Shown here: positions 52,798-61,329 of the stretch, piece by piece
How positions within the stretch are numbered: the stretch's first letter is position 1
Layout of the letters: every line of letters begins with the position of its first letter
NCBI RefSeq assembly: GCF_001956295.1
Contig: NZ_MRTD01000015.1
Span: 124,001-188,000 of the forward strand
DNA from: Paenibacillus sp. FSL A5-0031
GTDB lineage: Bacteria; Bacillota; Bacilli; Paenibacillales; Paenibacillaceae
Length of the DNA: 64,000 bases
Reading direction: 5' to 3'
Position numbers and translations under genes: made by a program
Notes under the pieces: generated by a model
What the model was told of the DNA's origin: nothing
What the model saw: the letters and a program-made list of their open reading frames with translations, nothing else
Databases searched by the model: none

Positions 52798-54464
52798 TTC
52801 TGCGCATCCCCTTGTTCGTTCGTCTCATCGCTTTCTACCGCTATACTGCTCGGAATTTTATTCGCATCTTTGGGACGGATCGAAAACGGACGATAAATTT
52901 GCTTATCGATTGCTTTTCTCAAAAATGAATCGCTGCTGGGTCTATGAGGAGTCAAAGGAGCGAGTACAGGAACGCCGAACGAATTTTCCGCTGCTCGCGT
53001 AGTCCAAAGCAATAATGACAGCAAAACAACACCAACCAAGCCTAGATAAGACGCTGCAAGCAAATAAATGAAACGAAGCATACGTGTGGCGAACTGCATG
53101 TTATAGTTCGGAATCGTATAAGAAGCTAGCGCTGTTGTTGCCGTAATAATGACAACGATCGGGCTTACAATATTGGCTTGTACGGCGGCTTGCCCCAATA
53201 TCAATGCCCCAACGATACCAATCGTCGGACCGATAACGCTCGGTATCCGGACGCCTGCTTCACGAATGATTTCAAACATCAATTCCAGCATAAATATTTC
53301 TGCAGCCAGCGGAATCGGCACAACCTCGCGTGAACCGGCAATAGCAAGCATAAGTGTCGTCGGTATCATTTCTTGATGGAAATTAGCGACTGCCACATAG
53401 ATACTCGGCAAATAGAGTGCAACAAAAAAACCGATTACGCGAATCGTACGGATAAAGCTGCTATAGGGCCAGCGAAGATAAGTATCCTCTACCGTTTGCA
53501 GGAAAAGTGGAAAATGAGCTGGGACGATAAGAGAGAATGGTGAATTGTTCACCATAATACTTACATAACCATTGGCTAGATGTGCTGCGGTCCAGTCTGG
53601 TCGTTCTGTGCTGAGTATATTGGGGTAAATTGAATTCGAATGCTCCTCAATTAATTGTTCAATCGTGCCGCTATCCCCGATGTAATCATATCGAATACTT
53701 GCGATACGTTTTCTAACCTCGGCTACAAGCTCTTCGTTTGCAATCGTTTTAATATACACAATGGCTATTTCTGTCCGCGAGAGCGTGCCTACAAAACCAG
53801 TCTCCACGATTAGGTCTGGCGTACGAAGTCTTCGTCTAATCATCGATAAATTTGTTTCTAGCTCCTCCGTAAACCCTTCATTTGCACCGCGCACGACAAC
53901 CTCTGTTCTAGGGGTATCGATGGCTCTCTTTTCCCACCCTTTTACCACAACGAGTATCGCTTCAGCTACGTCATCAAATAAAATGGCAGCGGAGCCTGCC
54001 AATATACTATCTGTAATTCTTCCTAGCTCCACCTTTGAGGTGACTTTTCCATCTTTGAACGTATCCGCCATCAACAAATCGATATCCGGCTCTTCAACAT
54101 GCTTCATCTCTATATTCATTAAAGGCACCATGACACAGCGGTCCAGATGCTTCCAGTCCACTTGTCCATCCATGAATAGGACTGCACCCTTTCGCCCATG
54201 CTGTCCTACTGTTACTTCACGAACAATTAGACCTCGATTGCGGGGATATGTGAAATGAGTCTTAAACCATTCTAAATTTTCAGCGAGACTTCGGGATAGA
54301 CGTCCATACTCTTGAGTATAATCACTTATCTGAGGCATTGTGGCGCCTTCCGTGGTCTCAGGGTTTTGATCCGCTTTCCCACCCCAGTTTCCCAGTGAAA
54401 AATCATTTTGGACAGAAGACAAATCAGCCATAATAAATTTCCCTAGTTTCCCTTTGGCTTTCAT
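52794..54464 (-). CDS. Germinant receptor A subunit (locus 2)
   Basis: 556 aa, full length. The soluble N-terminal part includes GLIVREVTVGQHGRKGAVLF, RTEVVVRGANEGFTEEL and RRRLRTPDL. The membrane part shows VSIMVNNSPFSLIVPAHF, RLIGFF-like helices, IPLAAEIFMLELMFEII, REAGVRIPSVIGPTIGIVG and the C-terminal PSSDSFLRKA. GGGAG is nine bases from the ATG. The first gene of a four-gene operon with a sigma-G promoter at 54530-54559. Confidence 0.95.
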   Translation of the reverse strand: MKAKGKLGKFIMADLSSVQNDFSLGNWGGKADQNPETTEGATMPQISDYTQEYGRLSRSLAENLEWFKTHFTYPRNRGLIVREVTVGQHGRKGAVLFMDGQVDWKHLDRCVMVPLMNIEMKHVEEPDIDLLMADTFKDGKVTSKVELGRITDSILAGSAAILFDDVAEAILVVVKGWEKRAIDTPRTEVVVRGANEGFTEELETNLSMIRRRLRTPDLIVETGFVGTLSRTEIAIVYIKTIANEELVAEVRKRIASIRYDYIGDSGTIEQLIEEHSNSIYPNILSTERPDWTAAHLANGYVSIMVNNSPFSLIVPAHFPLFLQTVEDTYLRWPYSSFIRTIRVIGFFVALYLPSIYVAVANFHQEMIPTTLMLAIAGSREVVPIPLAAEIFMLELMFEIIREAGVRIPSVIGPTIGIVGALILGQAAVQANIVSPIVVIITATTALASYTIPNYNMQFATRMLRFIYLLAASYLGLVGVVLLSLLLWTTRAAENSFGVPVLAPLTPHRPSSDSFLRKAIDKQIYRPFSIRPKDANKIPSSIAVESDETNEQGDAQK

Positions 54465-54529
54465 TTCATTCCACTCCCTTACGGAAGACTTTAGGCGGGT
54501 ACCCTAAGTTTCCCAGTCTAAGATGAGCG

Positions 54530-54559
54530 TAGTATGTACAATTACAGATGTTGTTATTC
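54530..54559 (-). promoter_or_regulatory. Sigma-G promoter of ger operon 2
   Basis: On the minus strand GAATA (54555-54559), an exact 18-bp spacer and CATACTA (54530-54536) match the sigma-G consensus in full, 66 bp before the gerA start. It places the operon in the late forespore. Confidence 0.85.
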
Positions 54560-54593
54560 CGCTCTGACCTCAGCTCCTCTTGGGAGAGAAACT

Positions 54594-54632
54594 CAAAAAA
54601 ACTTCCCTCTATGCTGCCAGAAGGGAAGTTTT
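54594..54632 (-). terminator. Terminator of the NAD(P)-binding protein gene
   Basis: AAAACTTCCCT (54598-54608) pairs perfectly with AGGGAAGTTTT (54622-54632), followed by TTTTTTT on the minus strand. It insulates ger operon 2 from the upstream gene. Confidence 0.9.
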
Positions 54633-54677
54633 CCAATATGTATTCAGCTACGTTCTCGTTTGTATATCCATAAAGCT

Positions 54678-55376
54678 TTATTTCAATTTCGCCGCCTTCG
54701 CCATATCTTTACTCTCTAATATGGAAGTTACGTACCCCTCGTTAACGATATTAATCATCGCTGTGCCCAGTTCTCTTAACGTAATAACATGCTTCGGAAA
54801 AATAGGCCGCAAAACAGGGTATAGCCAAGTTAACAACCCATAAAAGCGATGGACGTTTTTTAATCCCTTTATCGGGTGTATGTAGCCTGGTCGAAACATA
54901 TAAGCTCCCTTGAAGGGCAGCTTCAGCAGATCATTTTCCGTTTTCCCTTTCACTCGTGCCCACATGCTTTTGCCCTGTTCCGTGTTGTCTGTTCCTTCCC
55001 CGGTTACATAACAAAAGATCATATCCGTGTTTAATTTGGAGAGCAGATTAGCTATATATAAGGTTAAATCATATGTAATTCTGCTGTATTCAGCCTCTTT
55101 CATACCTACAGACGATACGCCTAGACAAAAGAAACAGGCATTGTAGCCGCTTAACCTAGATTCAATACTAGATAAATCAAAGAGGTCCGGCAATATAATT
55201 TCATTTAGCTTTGGATGGGTTACGCCACATGGCTTGCGATTTATGACTAGTACCTGCTCCACTTCAGAGTGATTAAGGCATTCATGGAGCACCCCCTCTC
55301 CCACCATTCCAGTAGAACCAGTAATAATGGCTCTAACTTTCTTTCTCGCCAATGTATCGCTAGCCGGCATGGACAT
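54678..55376 (-). CDS. NAD(P)-binding Rossmann protein, atypical SDR
   Basis: 232 aa from the ATG at 55374-55376 with AGGAGG seven bases upstream. The nucleotide motif is ITGSTGMVGEGVLHECL, followed by LVINRKP, FFCLGVSSVGM and VTGEGTDN. This pattern is that of atypical SDRs related to HTATIP2/TIP30-like proteins. The Tyr-Lys catalytic pair is not convincing, so it may be a nucleotide-binding regulator. Isolated gene. Confidence 0.85.
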   Translation of the reverse strand: MSMPASDTLARKKVRAIITGSTGMVGEGVLHECLNHSEVEQVLVINRKPCGVTHPKLNEIILPDLFDLSSIESRLSGYNACFFCLGVSSVGMKEAEYSRITYDLTLYIANLLSKLNTDMIFCYVTGEGTDNTEQGKSMWARVKGKTENDLLKLPFKGAYMFRPGYIHPIKGLKNVHRFYGLLTWLYPVLRPIFPKHVITLRELGTAMINIVNEGYVTSILESKDMAKAAKLK

Positions 55377-55516
55377 CACAATTCCTCCTCTTGAAAATGA
55401 GAGCTGGTTACAGCTTCGACACTCCTATGCTTATATTAAACGATCCATCCGCAATAATCATATCGATATTATGATTTAGGTATCATCATTCCTAAACATT
55501 CTTTTATATGAACTCA

Positions 55517-55554
55517 GCAAAGGCTGCCTTCTCGTTTAGGTCGGCAGCCTTTGC
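55517..55554. terminator. Hairpin after the BltD-like gene
   Basis: GCAAAGGCTGCC (55517-55528) pairs perfectly with GGCAGCCTTTGC (55543-55554). The minus strand beyond it is only moderately T-rich, so termination strength is uncertain. Confidence 0.7.
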
Positions 55555-55574
55555 TATGTGAAATTTTATTCTCG

Positions 55575-56030
55575 TTATTTATGAACAGCATGCTTGAAAC
55601 TATACTTCGCAAGTATTTCTCCCCATGGAGCAGAACCTTCTTCTTTAAAACCTGCTTTTGAGTATAGCTTCCTCGCTCGCTCATTTTCCGGTTTATATCC
55701 AAGTACAATAAAATCCGTTCGGTCACTTGCATTTCCTATTTCATCAATAACCAGCTGCATTGCTTTAGAAGCATGACCTTGTCCTTGAAATGCTCCATCA
55801 ATCATAAATCGATATATCCAGTAATTCCCATCGTCTGGATCAAGCCCAAACATTGTAAAACCAATCATAACTTCATCATTGTAAATTGCCCTCGTTACAA
55901 ATCCTTTTAAAAATTGCACTTCAGCGATCGAATAAATATTAGGAGCGATATATTTTTCTTGCTCTGGTTTTGGTTTAAGCTGTGCACATTGTTCCCAATT
56001 ACTTATGTCTAATGCCTTTAATGTAATCAT
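55575..56030 (-). CDS. GNAT acetyltransferase, spermidine acetyltransferase (BltD)-like
   Basis: 151 aa. NWEQCAQLKPKPEQEKYIAPN, FTMFGLDPDDGNYWIYRFMID, the acetyl-CoA loop GAFQGQGHASKAMQL and YKPENERARKLYSKAGF resemble BltD/PaiA-type polyamine acetyltransferases. The acceptor is inferred from this likeness only. Single gene with a downstream hairpin. Confidence 0.85.
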   Translation of the reverse strand: MITLKALDISNWEQCAQLKPKPEQEKYIAPNIYSIAEVQFLKGFVTRAIYNDEVMIGFTMFGLDPDDGNYWIYRFMIDGAFQGQGHASKAMQLVIDEIGNASDRTDFIVLGYKPENERARKLYSKAGFKEEGSAPWGEILAKYSFKHAVHK

Positions 56031-56275
56031 TCCTGGATTCCTCCCTGTATTTCAGGAAAAACCATCTATCGGATTTCCCTAAGTGATAGACCTCTCGAAC
56101 AAATCGATCATTTGAATCAGGTCATTTCTCATAACGCATCACTCCTTTTATAATGATAGCCTACAATACACATCATAAACGACTTATTCGCAGCTTGGGT
56201 AATAAAGAACGCCTATAACTGAAGTTTACTGAACTCAAAAATATCATTTATTTATCATAAGAGATCTCGAATCAT

Positions 56276-56392
56276 TCAGTGCATCGTCGGAGAACTTAGG
56301 ATGATATACAACCCCCAACATAAAAGTAAGGGAATGCAACAAGCAATTAATATAACGATTACGACAGCTTTGCCTTTTAATTGTTTCATCAT
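56276..56392 (-). CDS. Small single-helix membrane peptide (38 aa)
   Basis: An ATG at 56390-56392 (a second follows directly) has GGAGGG four to five bases upstream. The peptide begins MMKQLKGKA, then has about 24 hydrophobic residues (VVIVILIACCIPLLLCWGL) and a short tail ending SPTMH. It has the same design as the 28-aa peptide at 4651-4737: basic start, one helix. It occupies an otherwise empty 537-bp gap. Family unknown. Confidence 0.6.
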   Translation of the reverse strand: MMKQLKGKAVVIVILIACCIPLLLCWGLYIILSSPTMH

Positions 56393-56513
56393 CTATACCC
56401 TCCGTATACTAAATATTCCAATTACGAGATAGACGACTAATCGCGAGCTTTTGTTGCGTTTAGGTATACAGTTTAGTGGAACCATTCATTCTTAACTAGT
56501 TGAAAAACAAACA

Positions 56514-56541
56514 AAAAACGGATGCCTCAGCACCCGTTTTT
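56514..56541 (-). terminator. Terminator of the CDF gene
   Basis: AAAAACGG pairs with CCGTTTTT around a TGC-type inner stem; the minus strand carries TTTTTTGTTTG after the stem. Confidence 0.85.
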
Positions 56542-56567
56542 CCGCATTCGTATCGGCTTAACTACCT

Positions 56568-57485
56568 TTACTCGTTTTGAGTGTTCTCCATATACCATGG
56601 ATTTAAATGAACAAGAACCTCTTCCACCATCGGATTTTGCGCTTGAATCACTCGTTTGATTTCTCTGCTAATATCATGGCCTTCTTGTACGCTTAACTCA
56701 GCCGGAATGCCTACCCTTACATCTACAATAATGTAATGCCCGTGCTCTCTGCCCCGTATTCGGTCAATTCGCTTAACTTCAGGTATCGACTTAACAAGCT
56801 CTGAAATTTGCTCCATGCTCACTTCATCAATATTTTTCTCCATTAATACGTCAACAGAGGTTTTTCCCATTTGAATGGCCAGCTTTAGGACAAAATAAGC
56901 AACAATGATTCCAGCGAAGGGATCTCCATATTTTAGAAAATGAATATTATAATGTTCACCTAACATGGCTAGAGCAATACCAATAACTGCTGCCAGAGAT
57001 GCGTATACATCTGCTAAATGGTCATATGCAGTGGCGATTAAGCCGCTGCTATTCGTGTTTTTGCCAATTCGCATCGTGTAAACATAAAGCCACTGTTTCC
57101 ATACGAGTGAAATGGCTGCTGCAATGAGGACAAGCAGTGTTGCTTTATGTGGCGGTTCCATCATTGCCATTACGGAGTGATAGCCCATGTAGATCGCAGC
57201 AAGGACAAGTACAACAGCTACAATTCCTGCTCCGATAACCTCAGCTTTTCCGTGTCCATAAGGATGATCCTCATCCGGCGGTCGCTTTGATATCATCATT
57301 GAGACTAATGCTGCTGCAGTTGCAAATACATCTCCTGCGTTATGAACGCCATCTGCAATAAGCACTTGGCTGCCAAACAGCAAACCAACTGTAAGTTTCA
57401 TGACGGTCAATACAATGTTGCTAATTAAGCTGGTCCAAATCGCGAAAGTTGATTGCTTGTTTGTTGCATCCATTTGAGTAGTCAA
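56568..57485 (-). CDS. Cation diffusion facilitator (Zn/Mn/Fe efflux)
   Basis: 305 aa with six helices and a C-terminal cytoplasmic domain. Metal-site motifs are LIADGVHNAGDVFA (usual HSxxD changed to HNAGD), DEDHPYGHGKAE and, in helix 5, TAYDHLADVYASL. The C-terminal domain includes HYIIVDVRVGIPAELSVQEGHDISREIK. CDF proteins export divalent metals by proton exchange. The start is a TTG (57483-57485) or an ATG four codons later; neither has an ideal ribosome site. Confidence 0.9.
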   Translation of the reverse strand: MTTQMDATNKQSTFAIWTSLISNIVLTVMKLTVGLLFGSQVLIADGVHNAGDVFATAAALVSMMISKRPPDEDHPYGHGKAEVIGAGIVAVVLVLAAIYMGYHSVMAMMEPPHKATLLVLIAAAISLVWKQWLYVYTMRIGKNTNSSGLIATAYDHLADVYASLAAVIGIALAMLGEHYNIHFLKYGDPFAGIIVAYFVLKLAIQMGKTSVDVLMEKNIDEVSMEQISELVKSIPEVKRIDRIRGREHGHYIIVDVRVGIPAELSVQEGHDISREIKRVIQAQNPMVEEVLVHLNPWYMENTQNE

Positions 57486-57839
57486 TCCTTGAGCACTTCC
57501 TATCTTCTATAGCCTTAAAGGTACCGTGTCATTATACAAAACGAAATTCATGTGGGTCTAGAGAAACAGTCTTGCCCCGTGTAAGAAATCTTCCCAGACA
57601 CCAATAGAGTTTGAATAAACTAATTTTGTTGCTCATGCGCAAAACCAGAAAAATCCAATAGAATGAGAGCTTTTATACCACATCACATAATAAAAACACA
57701 TTTTAGACTAAAAAAAGGCTCCTGTAACTCTACAAATAGCCAATACCTATCTACTCGTTCATTCATAGAATAGTCAGTAAGAACCATCTACAGTCAAGCT
57801 GCTTTAAATAGTGATGAAAGAAAGGGATGCTGAGCTATT
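57486..57839. other. Intergenic gap between CDF and Ser/Asp-rich genes
   Basis: 354 bp, AT-rich. I see only a weak hairpin on the minus strand near 57713-57742 with a T-run (GGCT...AGCC then TTTTTT). No convincing gene, RNA or repeat. Confidence 0.5.
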
Positions 57840-58088
57840 ATGGGATGCGAATTGGGACGTGTCATCATTGAAAGAAACGAAGGCACGATTATTTTTGGGA
57901 ATGTTGGCAGAATAAACATAAACATAACCAATATAGCCGGAAAAGGAAGCAGCAGTGATTCTAGCAGCAGCGACAGTGACAGCGGCAGCGATAATAGCGA
58001 TTCTGGTCAAAATTCAACCGATTCCTCTGATTTAAGATCAATATCAGTTAATTTAACTAGAAAATTTCTAAAAAAGAAACGTAAATAG
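57840..58088 (+). CDS. Ser/Asp-rich low-complexity protein, 82 aa
   Basis: The N-terminus (LGRVIIERNEGTIIFGNVGR) is beta-like, then a stretch of Ser/Asp repeats (SSSDSSSSDSDSGSDNSDSG), and a basic end (RKFLKKKRK). It lacks a signal peptide. The ribosome site is poor (AAAGGG 15 bases upstream), so expression is uncertain. The layout recalls small spore-surface proteins in this group of bacteria, but I cannot name a family. Confidence 0.5.
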   Translation: MGCELGRVIIERNEGTIIFGNVGRININITNIAGKGSSSDSSSSDSDSGSDNSDSGQNSTDSSDLRSISVNLTRKFLKKKRK

Positions 58089-58131
58089 ATTTAATAACAG
58101 CCATTTGGTTATCAAAGCAGGTCAATCAATA

Positions 58132-58190
58132 AAGGGGACAACGGATAATGAGACTTATATTAAATAGTCTCAGAGTGCCGCTGTCCCCTT
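58132..58190. terminator. Long hairpin after the Ser/Asp-rich gene
   Basis: AAGGGGACA (58132-58140) pairs with TGTCCCCTT (58182-58190), with inner CGG/CCG and GAGACT/AGTCTC helices. There is no T-run on the plus strand, so it is a structured element of uncertain function, possibly a terminator or processing site. The rest of the gap to 58455 shows nothing else clear. Confidence 0.55.
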
Positions 58191-58455
58191 AAAAATTCAT
58201 CTGCTTCATTCTGATGGCCATAGCCTGTCCATCATTCTTCTTACACAGTGTTTCCAATTAACAAATCAATAATCAGTAGCTGATGTCGATTTTTGCGAGA
58301 TTTTACAACATAGAAACAAGTTAGCCATAGTGCTGACACTTTTGTTTTTTATACTGACTAAACAGACATCCCAAAGATATATGCCACAGTACAAAAAGAA
58401 AGGACAAAAGAACCGTCGTAATCAAAACATCTTACACAAAACGAGGAATTAGATC

Positions 58456-59250
58456 ATGCGAAAACTTGCCATTTGTATTATTTTAATCATTGTTACTCAA
58501 TTATCTGCATGCAGCAGTCCAAATCCTATCCAAGCAACTATAAATGACACAAATGAACAACTTGAAACAAATTTAATTACTGTGAAGCAGCCTTCCGAAA
58601 TCGATGATGACAAAAATAATAAAACGATATATTTAACCTTTGATGATGGCCCCTCTTCAGCTACCAATGAAATATTGGATACGTTGAAGCTGTTTCATGT
58701 AAAAGCTACATTTTTTATGTTGGAGCCAAAAATGCGACAGTCTCCAGAAATCGTTAAACGAATTGTAGAAGAAGGACATGCCGTAGCCTTGCATGGTGTC
58801 ACACACAATAAAAATCGATTTTACCGTTCGGAACAATCTGCGCTGGATGAAATGAATCAAGCTCAAAAAACACTTGAGAAAATTACAGGCATCTCATCGG
58901 TTCTCATTCGTACGCCTTACGGCAGTGTACCTTATTTAACGGATTCATTCAGGAAGGTTTTAAGTGACAACGGGTATAAATTGTGGGATTGGAACGTGGA
59001 CAGCAGCGACTGGTCTATTTCAAGCAAAGATTATATTAAAACGACAATTTCTCAAATACAAAAATTAGAGAAATATGATGTGACCCCTATCGTGCTCATG
59101 CATGATCTACCAGAAACGGCAAAGCATTTAACTAAACTTCTTACCAGCTTAACAAACGATGGTTATGTACCAAAAAAAATCGAAGCTGACATGGAGCCCT
59201 ATAACTTTAATTGCTACGATCGCTGTCGACGTGTGAACGTGGAAAGCTAA
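58456..59250 (+). CDS. Polysaccharide deacetylase lipoprotein
   Basis: 264 aa. A lipobox (QLSAC) at about Cys19 gives a surface-anchored lipoprotein. The NodB-type catalytic domain is complete: Asp63-Asp64 in TFDDGP, His113 and His117 in HGVTH, RTPYGS, WDWNVDSSDW and LMHD at the end. It should de-N-acetylate peptidoglycan or chitooligosaccharide, as in PdaA-type enzymes. GAGGAATT precedes the ATG. A strong terminator follows. Confidence 0.93.
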   Translation: MRKLAICIILIIVTQLSACSSPNPIQATINDTNEQLETNLITVKQPSEIDDDKNNKTIYLTFDDGPSSATNEILDTLKLFHVKATFFMLEPKMRQSPEIVKRIVEEGHAVALHGVTHNKNRFYRSEQSALDEMNQAQKTLEKITGISSVLIRTPYGSVPYLTDSFRKVLSDNGYKLWDWNVDSSDWSISSKDYIKTTISQIQKLEKYDVTPIVLMHDLPETAKHLTKLLTSLTNDGYVPKKIEADMEPYNFNCYDRCRRVNVES

Positions 59251-59290
59251 ACAGGTTGCCGATTATATCGGTAACCTGTTTTTTTTTTGA
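59250..59290 (+). terminator. Terminator of the deacetylase gene
   Basis: AACAGGTT.CCGAT (59250-59262) pairs with ATCGG.AACCTGTT (59267-59280), followed by a run of T up to about 59288. Confidence 0.93.
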
Positions 59291-59299
59291 TAAACTTCC

Positions 59300-59629
59300 T
59301 CACGCAATTGGCGTCCCATTCGGAACGGGTTGATCTGGCTTTAAAAGAACTACATCACCTTCCGATGGGACTCCACCAATGACAAGCACCTCGGATTTAA
59401 AGCCCGCAATACGTCTAACAGGAAAATTCATAACTGCGGCAACTTGACGGCCAATAAGCTGTTCTGGTTCATACCGTTCTGTGATCTGTGCCGAGGAATG
59501 TTTGACACCAAAATCACCAAAGTCGATTTCTAATTTTATTGCGGGTTTTCGTGCTTCTGGAAAAGGTTCTGCATGAATAACCGTACCAATACGAATATCT
59601 AATTTCATGAAATCCTCAATTGTCGCCAT
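59300..59629 (-). CDS. csaA: CsaA-type chaperone/tRNA-binding domain protein
   Basis: 109 aa from the ATG at 59627-59629 (GGAGG eight bases upstream; the track of the frame is five codons longer). It is nearly identical in layout to B. subtilis CsaA: FMKLDIRIGTVIHAEPFPEA, KHSSAQITERYEPEQLIG, NFPVRRIAGFKSEVLV, PSEGDVVLLKPDQPVPNGT. CsaA has an OB-fold related to tRNA-binding domains and has been linked to protein export as a chaperone. Confidence 0.96.
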   Translation of the reverse strand: MATIEDFMKLDIRIGTVIHAEPFPEARKPAIKLEIDFGDFGVKHSSAQITERYEPEQLIGRQVAAVMNFPVRRIAGFKSEVLVIGGVPSEGDVVLLKPDQPVPNGTPIA

Positions 59630-59949
59630 ATTTGCTGCCTCCATTTAATAAAAAGTCGTAATTAAATGCCTTCCAAGTTGAAACTATTTTTCCAGAATAC
59701 CGAATTCACGTTTGTATGTAAATACCAGAGCACGTGGATAGAGATGCCGTGCCAACGACCAGCGGACACATATATCATTTTATCCTTTTTGTAAACATTG
59801 AAATACGGCGGCCTTTTGTGAGACAATCATAAGGCACAATTGTTTTAGGAAGGCGTTTACATAGTTTGTGCAGCAACAAATAGAACACTCTTCTATTTGC
59901 GATGAATCCATCAAACAAAGTTAACCAATCTCGAAGGAGGACTTAAATC
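59630..59949. other. Intergenic gap before the aldo/keto reductase
   Basis: 320 bp. A partial cre-like GGAAGGCGTTTACA at 59848-59861 (two mismatches) and TTGTG-N14-CACAA (59816-59839) are seen. Neither is strong. No gene of its own recognised. Confidence 0.4.
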
Positions 59950-60867
59950 ATGAGGACGATGAAGCTTGGAAGCAGTACACTAGAGGTGCCGGTGATTGCA
60001 GTCGGTTGCATGCGTATTAATTCGCTGGACAAGACCGGTGCCGAACGTTTTGTTCAGACGGCGCTAGATAAAGGTGCGAATTTCTTTGACCATGCTGATA
60101 TTTATGGCGGTGGAACTTGTGAGGAAATATTCGCAGATGCTATTCATATGAACGATGAAGTTCGCGAGAAGATTATTTTACAATCAAAATGCGGGATTCG
60201 TCCTGGCATGTTCGATTTCTCCAAAGAACATATTTTAGAATCGGTAGATGCGATTTTGAAGCGATTGAGAACGGATTACTTGGACATTCTGCTTTTGCAC
60301 CGTCCAGATACATTGGTCGAGCCGGAAGAAGTAGCTGAAGCTTTTGATCGCCTTGAAAGCTCAGGCAAAGTACGCCATTTCGGCGTATCCAATCAAACAC
60401 CAATGCAAATTCAACTTTTGAAGAAATCGGTGAAGCAGCCTCTAGTCGCTAACCAGTTGCAATTAAGCATTACGAACGCGACTATGATTTCGAGCGGATT
60501 TAACGTGAATATGGAAAATGATGCTGCTGTGCACCGTGATGGCAGTATCCTCGATTATTGCAGACTGAACGATATTACGATTCAGCCTTGGTCACCATTC
60601 CAATATGGATTTTTTGAAGGCGTATTCCTTGGAAACGACAAGTTCCCGGAATTGAATAAACAAATCGATGAAATTGCTGAAAAATACAATGTCAGCAATA
60701 CGACGATTGCTATTGCATGGCTTTTGCGCCACCCTGCGCAAATGCAACCGGTTATCGGTACAATGAATCTTGACCGCCTGAACGATTGCTGCAATGCGAG
60801 CGAAGTTCATTTGACACGCGAAGAATGGTATGCCATTTATCGTGCTGCAGGAAACATTCTTCCTTAA
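59950..60867 (+). CDS. Aldo/keto reductase, YdhF-like
   Basis: 305 aa. The AKR barrel has the catalytic tetrad in FFDHADIYGG (Asp, Tyr), ILQSKCGI (Lys) and LLLHRPD (His). VRHFGVSNQTPMQIQLL and TIAIAWLLRHPAQMQPVIG bind the NADPH. GAAGGAGG is ideally placed. The gene is monocistronic and closed by a terminator. The substrate is unknown. Confidence 0.94.
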   Translation: MRTMKLGSSTLEVPVIAVGCMRINSLDKTGAERFVQTALDKGANFFDHADIYGGGTCEEIFADAIHMNDEVREKIILQSKCGIRPGMFDFSKEHILESVDAILKRLRTDYLDILLLHRPDTLVEPEEVAEAFDRLESSGKVRHFGVSNQTPMQIQLLKKSVKQPLVANQLQLSITNATMISSGFNVNMENDAAVHRDGSILDYCRLNDITIQPWSPFQYGFFEGVFLGNDKFPELNKQIDEIAEKYNVSNTTIAIAWLLRHPAQMQPVIGTMNLDRLNDCCNASEVHLTREEWYAIYRAAGNILP

Positions 60868-60912
60868 CAGTAACATAAGGTGAGATATTCCATCTTGCTG
60901 CTGTAAAACAAG

Positions 60913-60944
60913 GAAACCTCAAGCCGCTATGGACTTGAGGTTTC
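60913..60944 (+). terminator. Terminator of the aldo/keto reductase gene
   Basis: GAAACCTCAAG (60913-60923) pairs perfectly with CTTGAGGTTTC (60934-60944), followed by TTTATTT. Confidence 0.88.
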
Positions 60945-60949
60945 TTTAT

Positions 60950-61210
60950 TTAGATCAAAGCTATAGCAAGAAGCGTAAACAATGACAAAGTCAGTAGACC
61001 TGCCCCAAACCCATAACCATACCCATAACCATATCCATTACCGTACCCATTACCATAATATGCTGACGTTCTTACCCCATCCGATGTCCGTAAATATAGA
61101 TTGTTTCTATCAACATTTACGATAACGCCTTCGTGGCAACGGCCATCCCGAGTCCGAACACGGACTCTACAGTTCATATTATTTCTGCCGAAACGATACA
61201 TTTCCTCCAT
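60950..61210 (-). CDS. Small Sm-like protein with Gly-Tyr repeat and hydrophobic tail
   Basis: 86 aa with three parts: a basic N-terminal segment CRVRVRTRDGRCHEGVIVNVDRNNLYLR that looks like an Sm-type small beta-barrel, then tandem (N/Y)GYG repeats (about residues 52-68), then a hydrophobic C-terminal helix (LLTLSLFTLLAIALI). GGGAGGTGAG places the ATG well. The layout suggests a membrane- or spore-surface-attached protein. Not a family I can name. Confidence 0.65.
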   Translation of the reverse strand: MEEMYRFGRNNMNCRVRVRTRDGRCHEGVIVNVDRNNLYLRTSDGVRTSAYYGNGYGNGYGYGYGYGFGAGLLTLSLFTLLAIALI

Positions 61211-61329
61211 TAAAGCTCACCTCCCACTATCATGCTCCTTTTAATCTATGATTAGTAGAGGCTTCATGATTGTGCTCTTGTTACAAGAGTTGCGAGGAAT
61301 CTTGCTTAGAATCAAAATGTCTGCTTCAA

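Noticed and set aside
57804..58010. Minus-strand 68-codon frame opposite the Ser/Asp-rich gene
   Set aside because: Low-complexity mirror of the repeat (Ala/Ile/Val-rich) without a ribosome site.
58132..58190. Second IS end
   Set aside because: GGGGACA resembles the GGGGCTGTC ends at 36390, but the arms pair only locally and no transposase trace is near.
61000..61065. Repeated short units as a CRISPR-like array
   Set aside because: The repeats are hexamer-like codons for Gly-Tyr in a coding frame, with no spacers.
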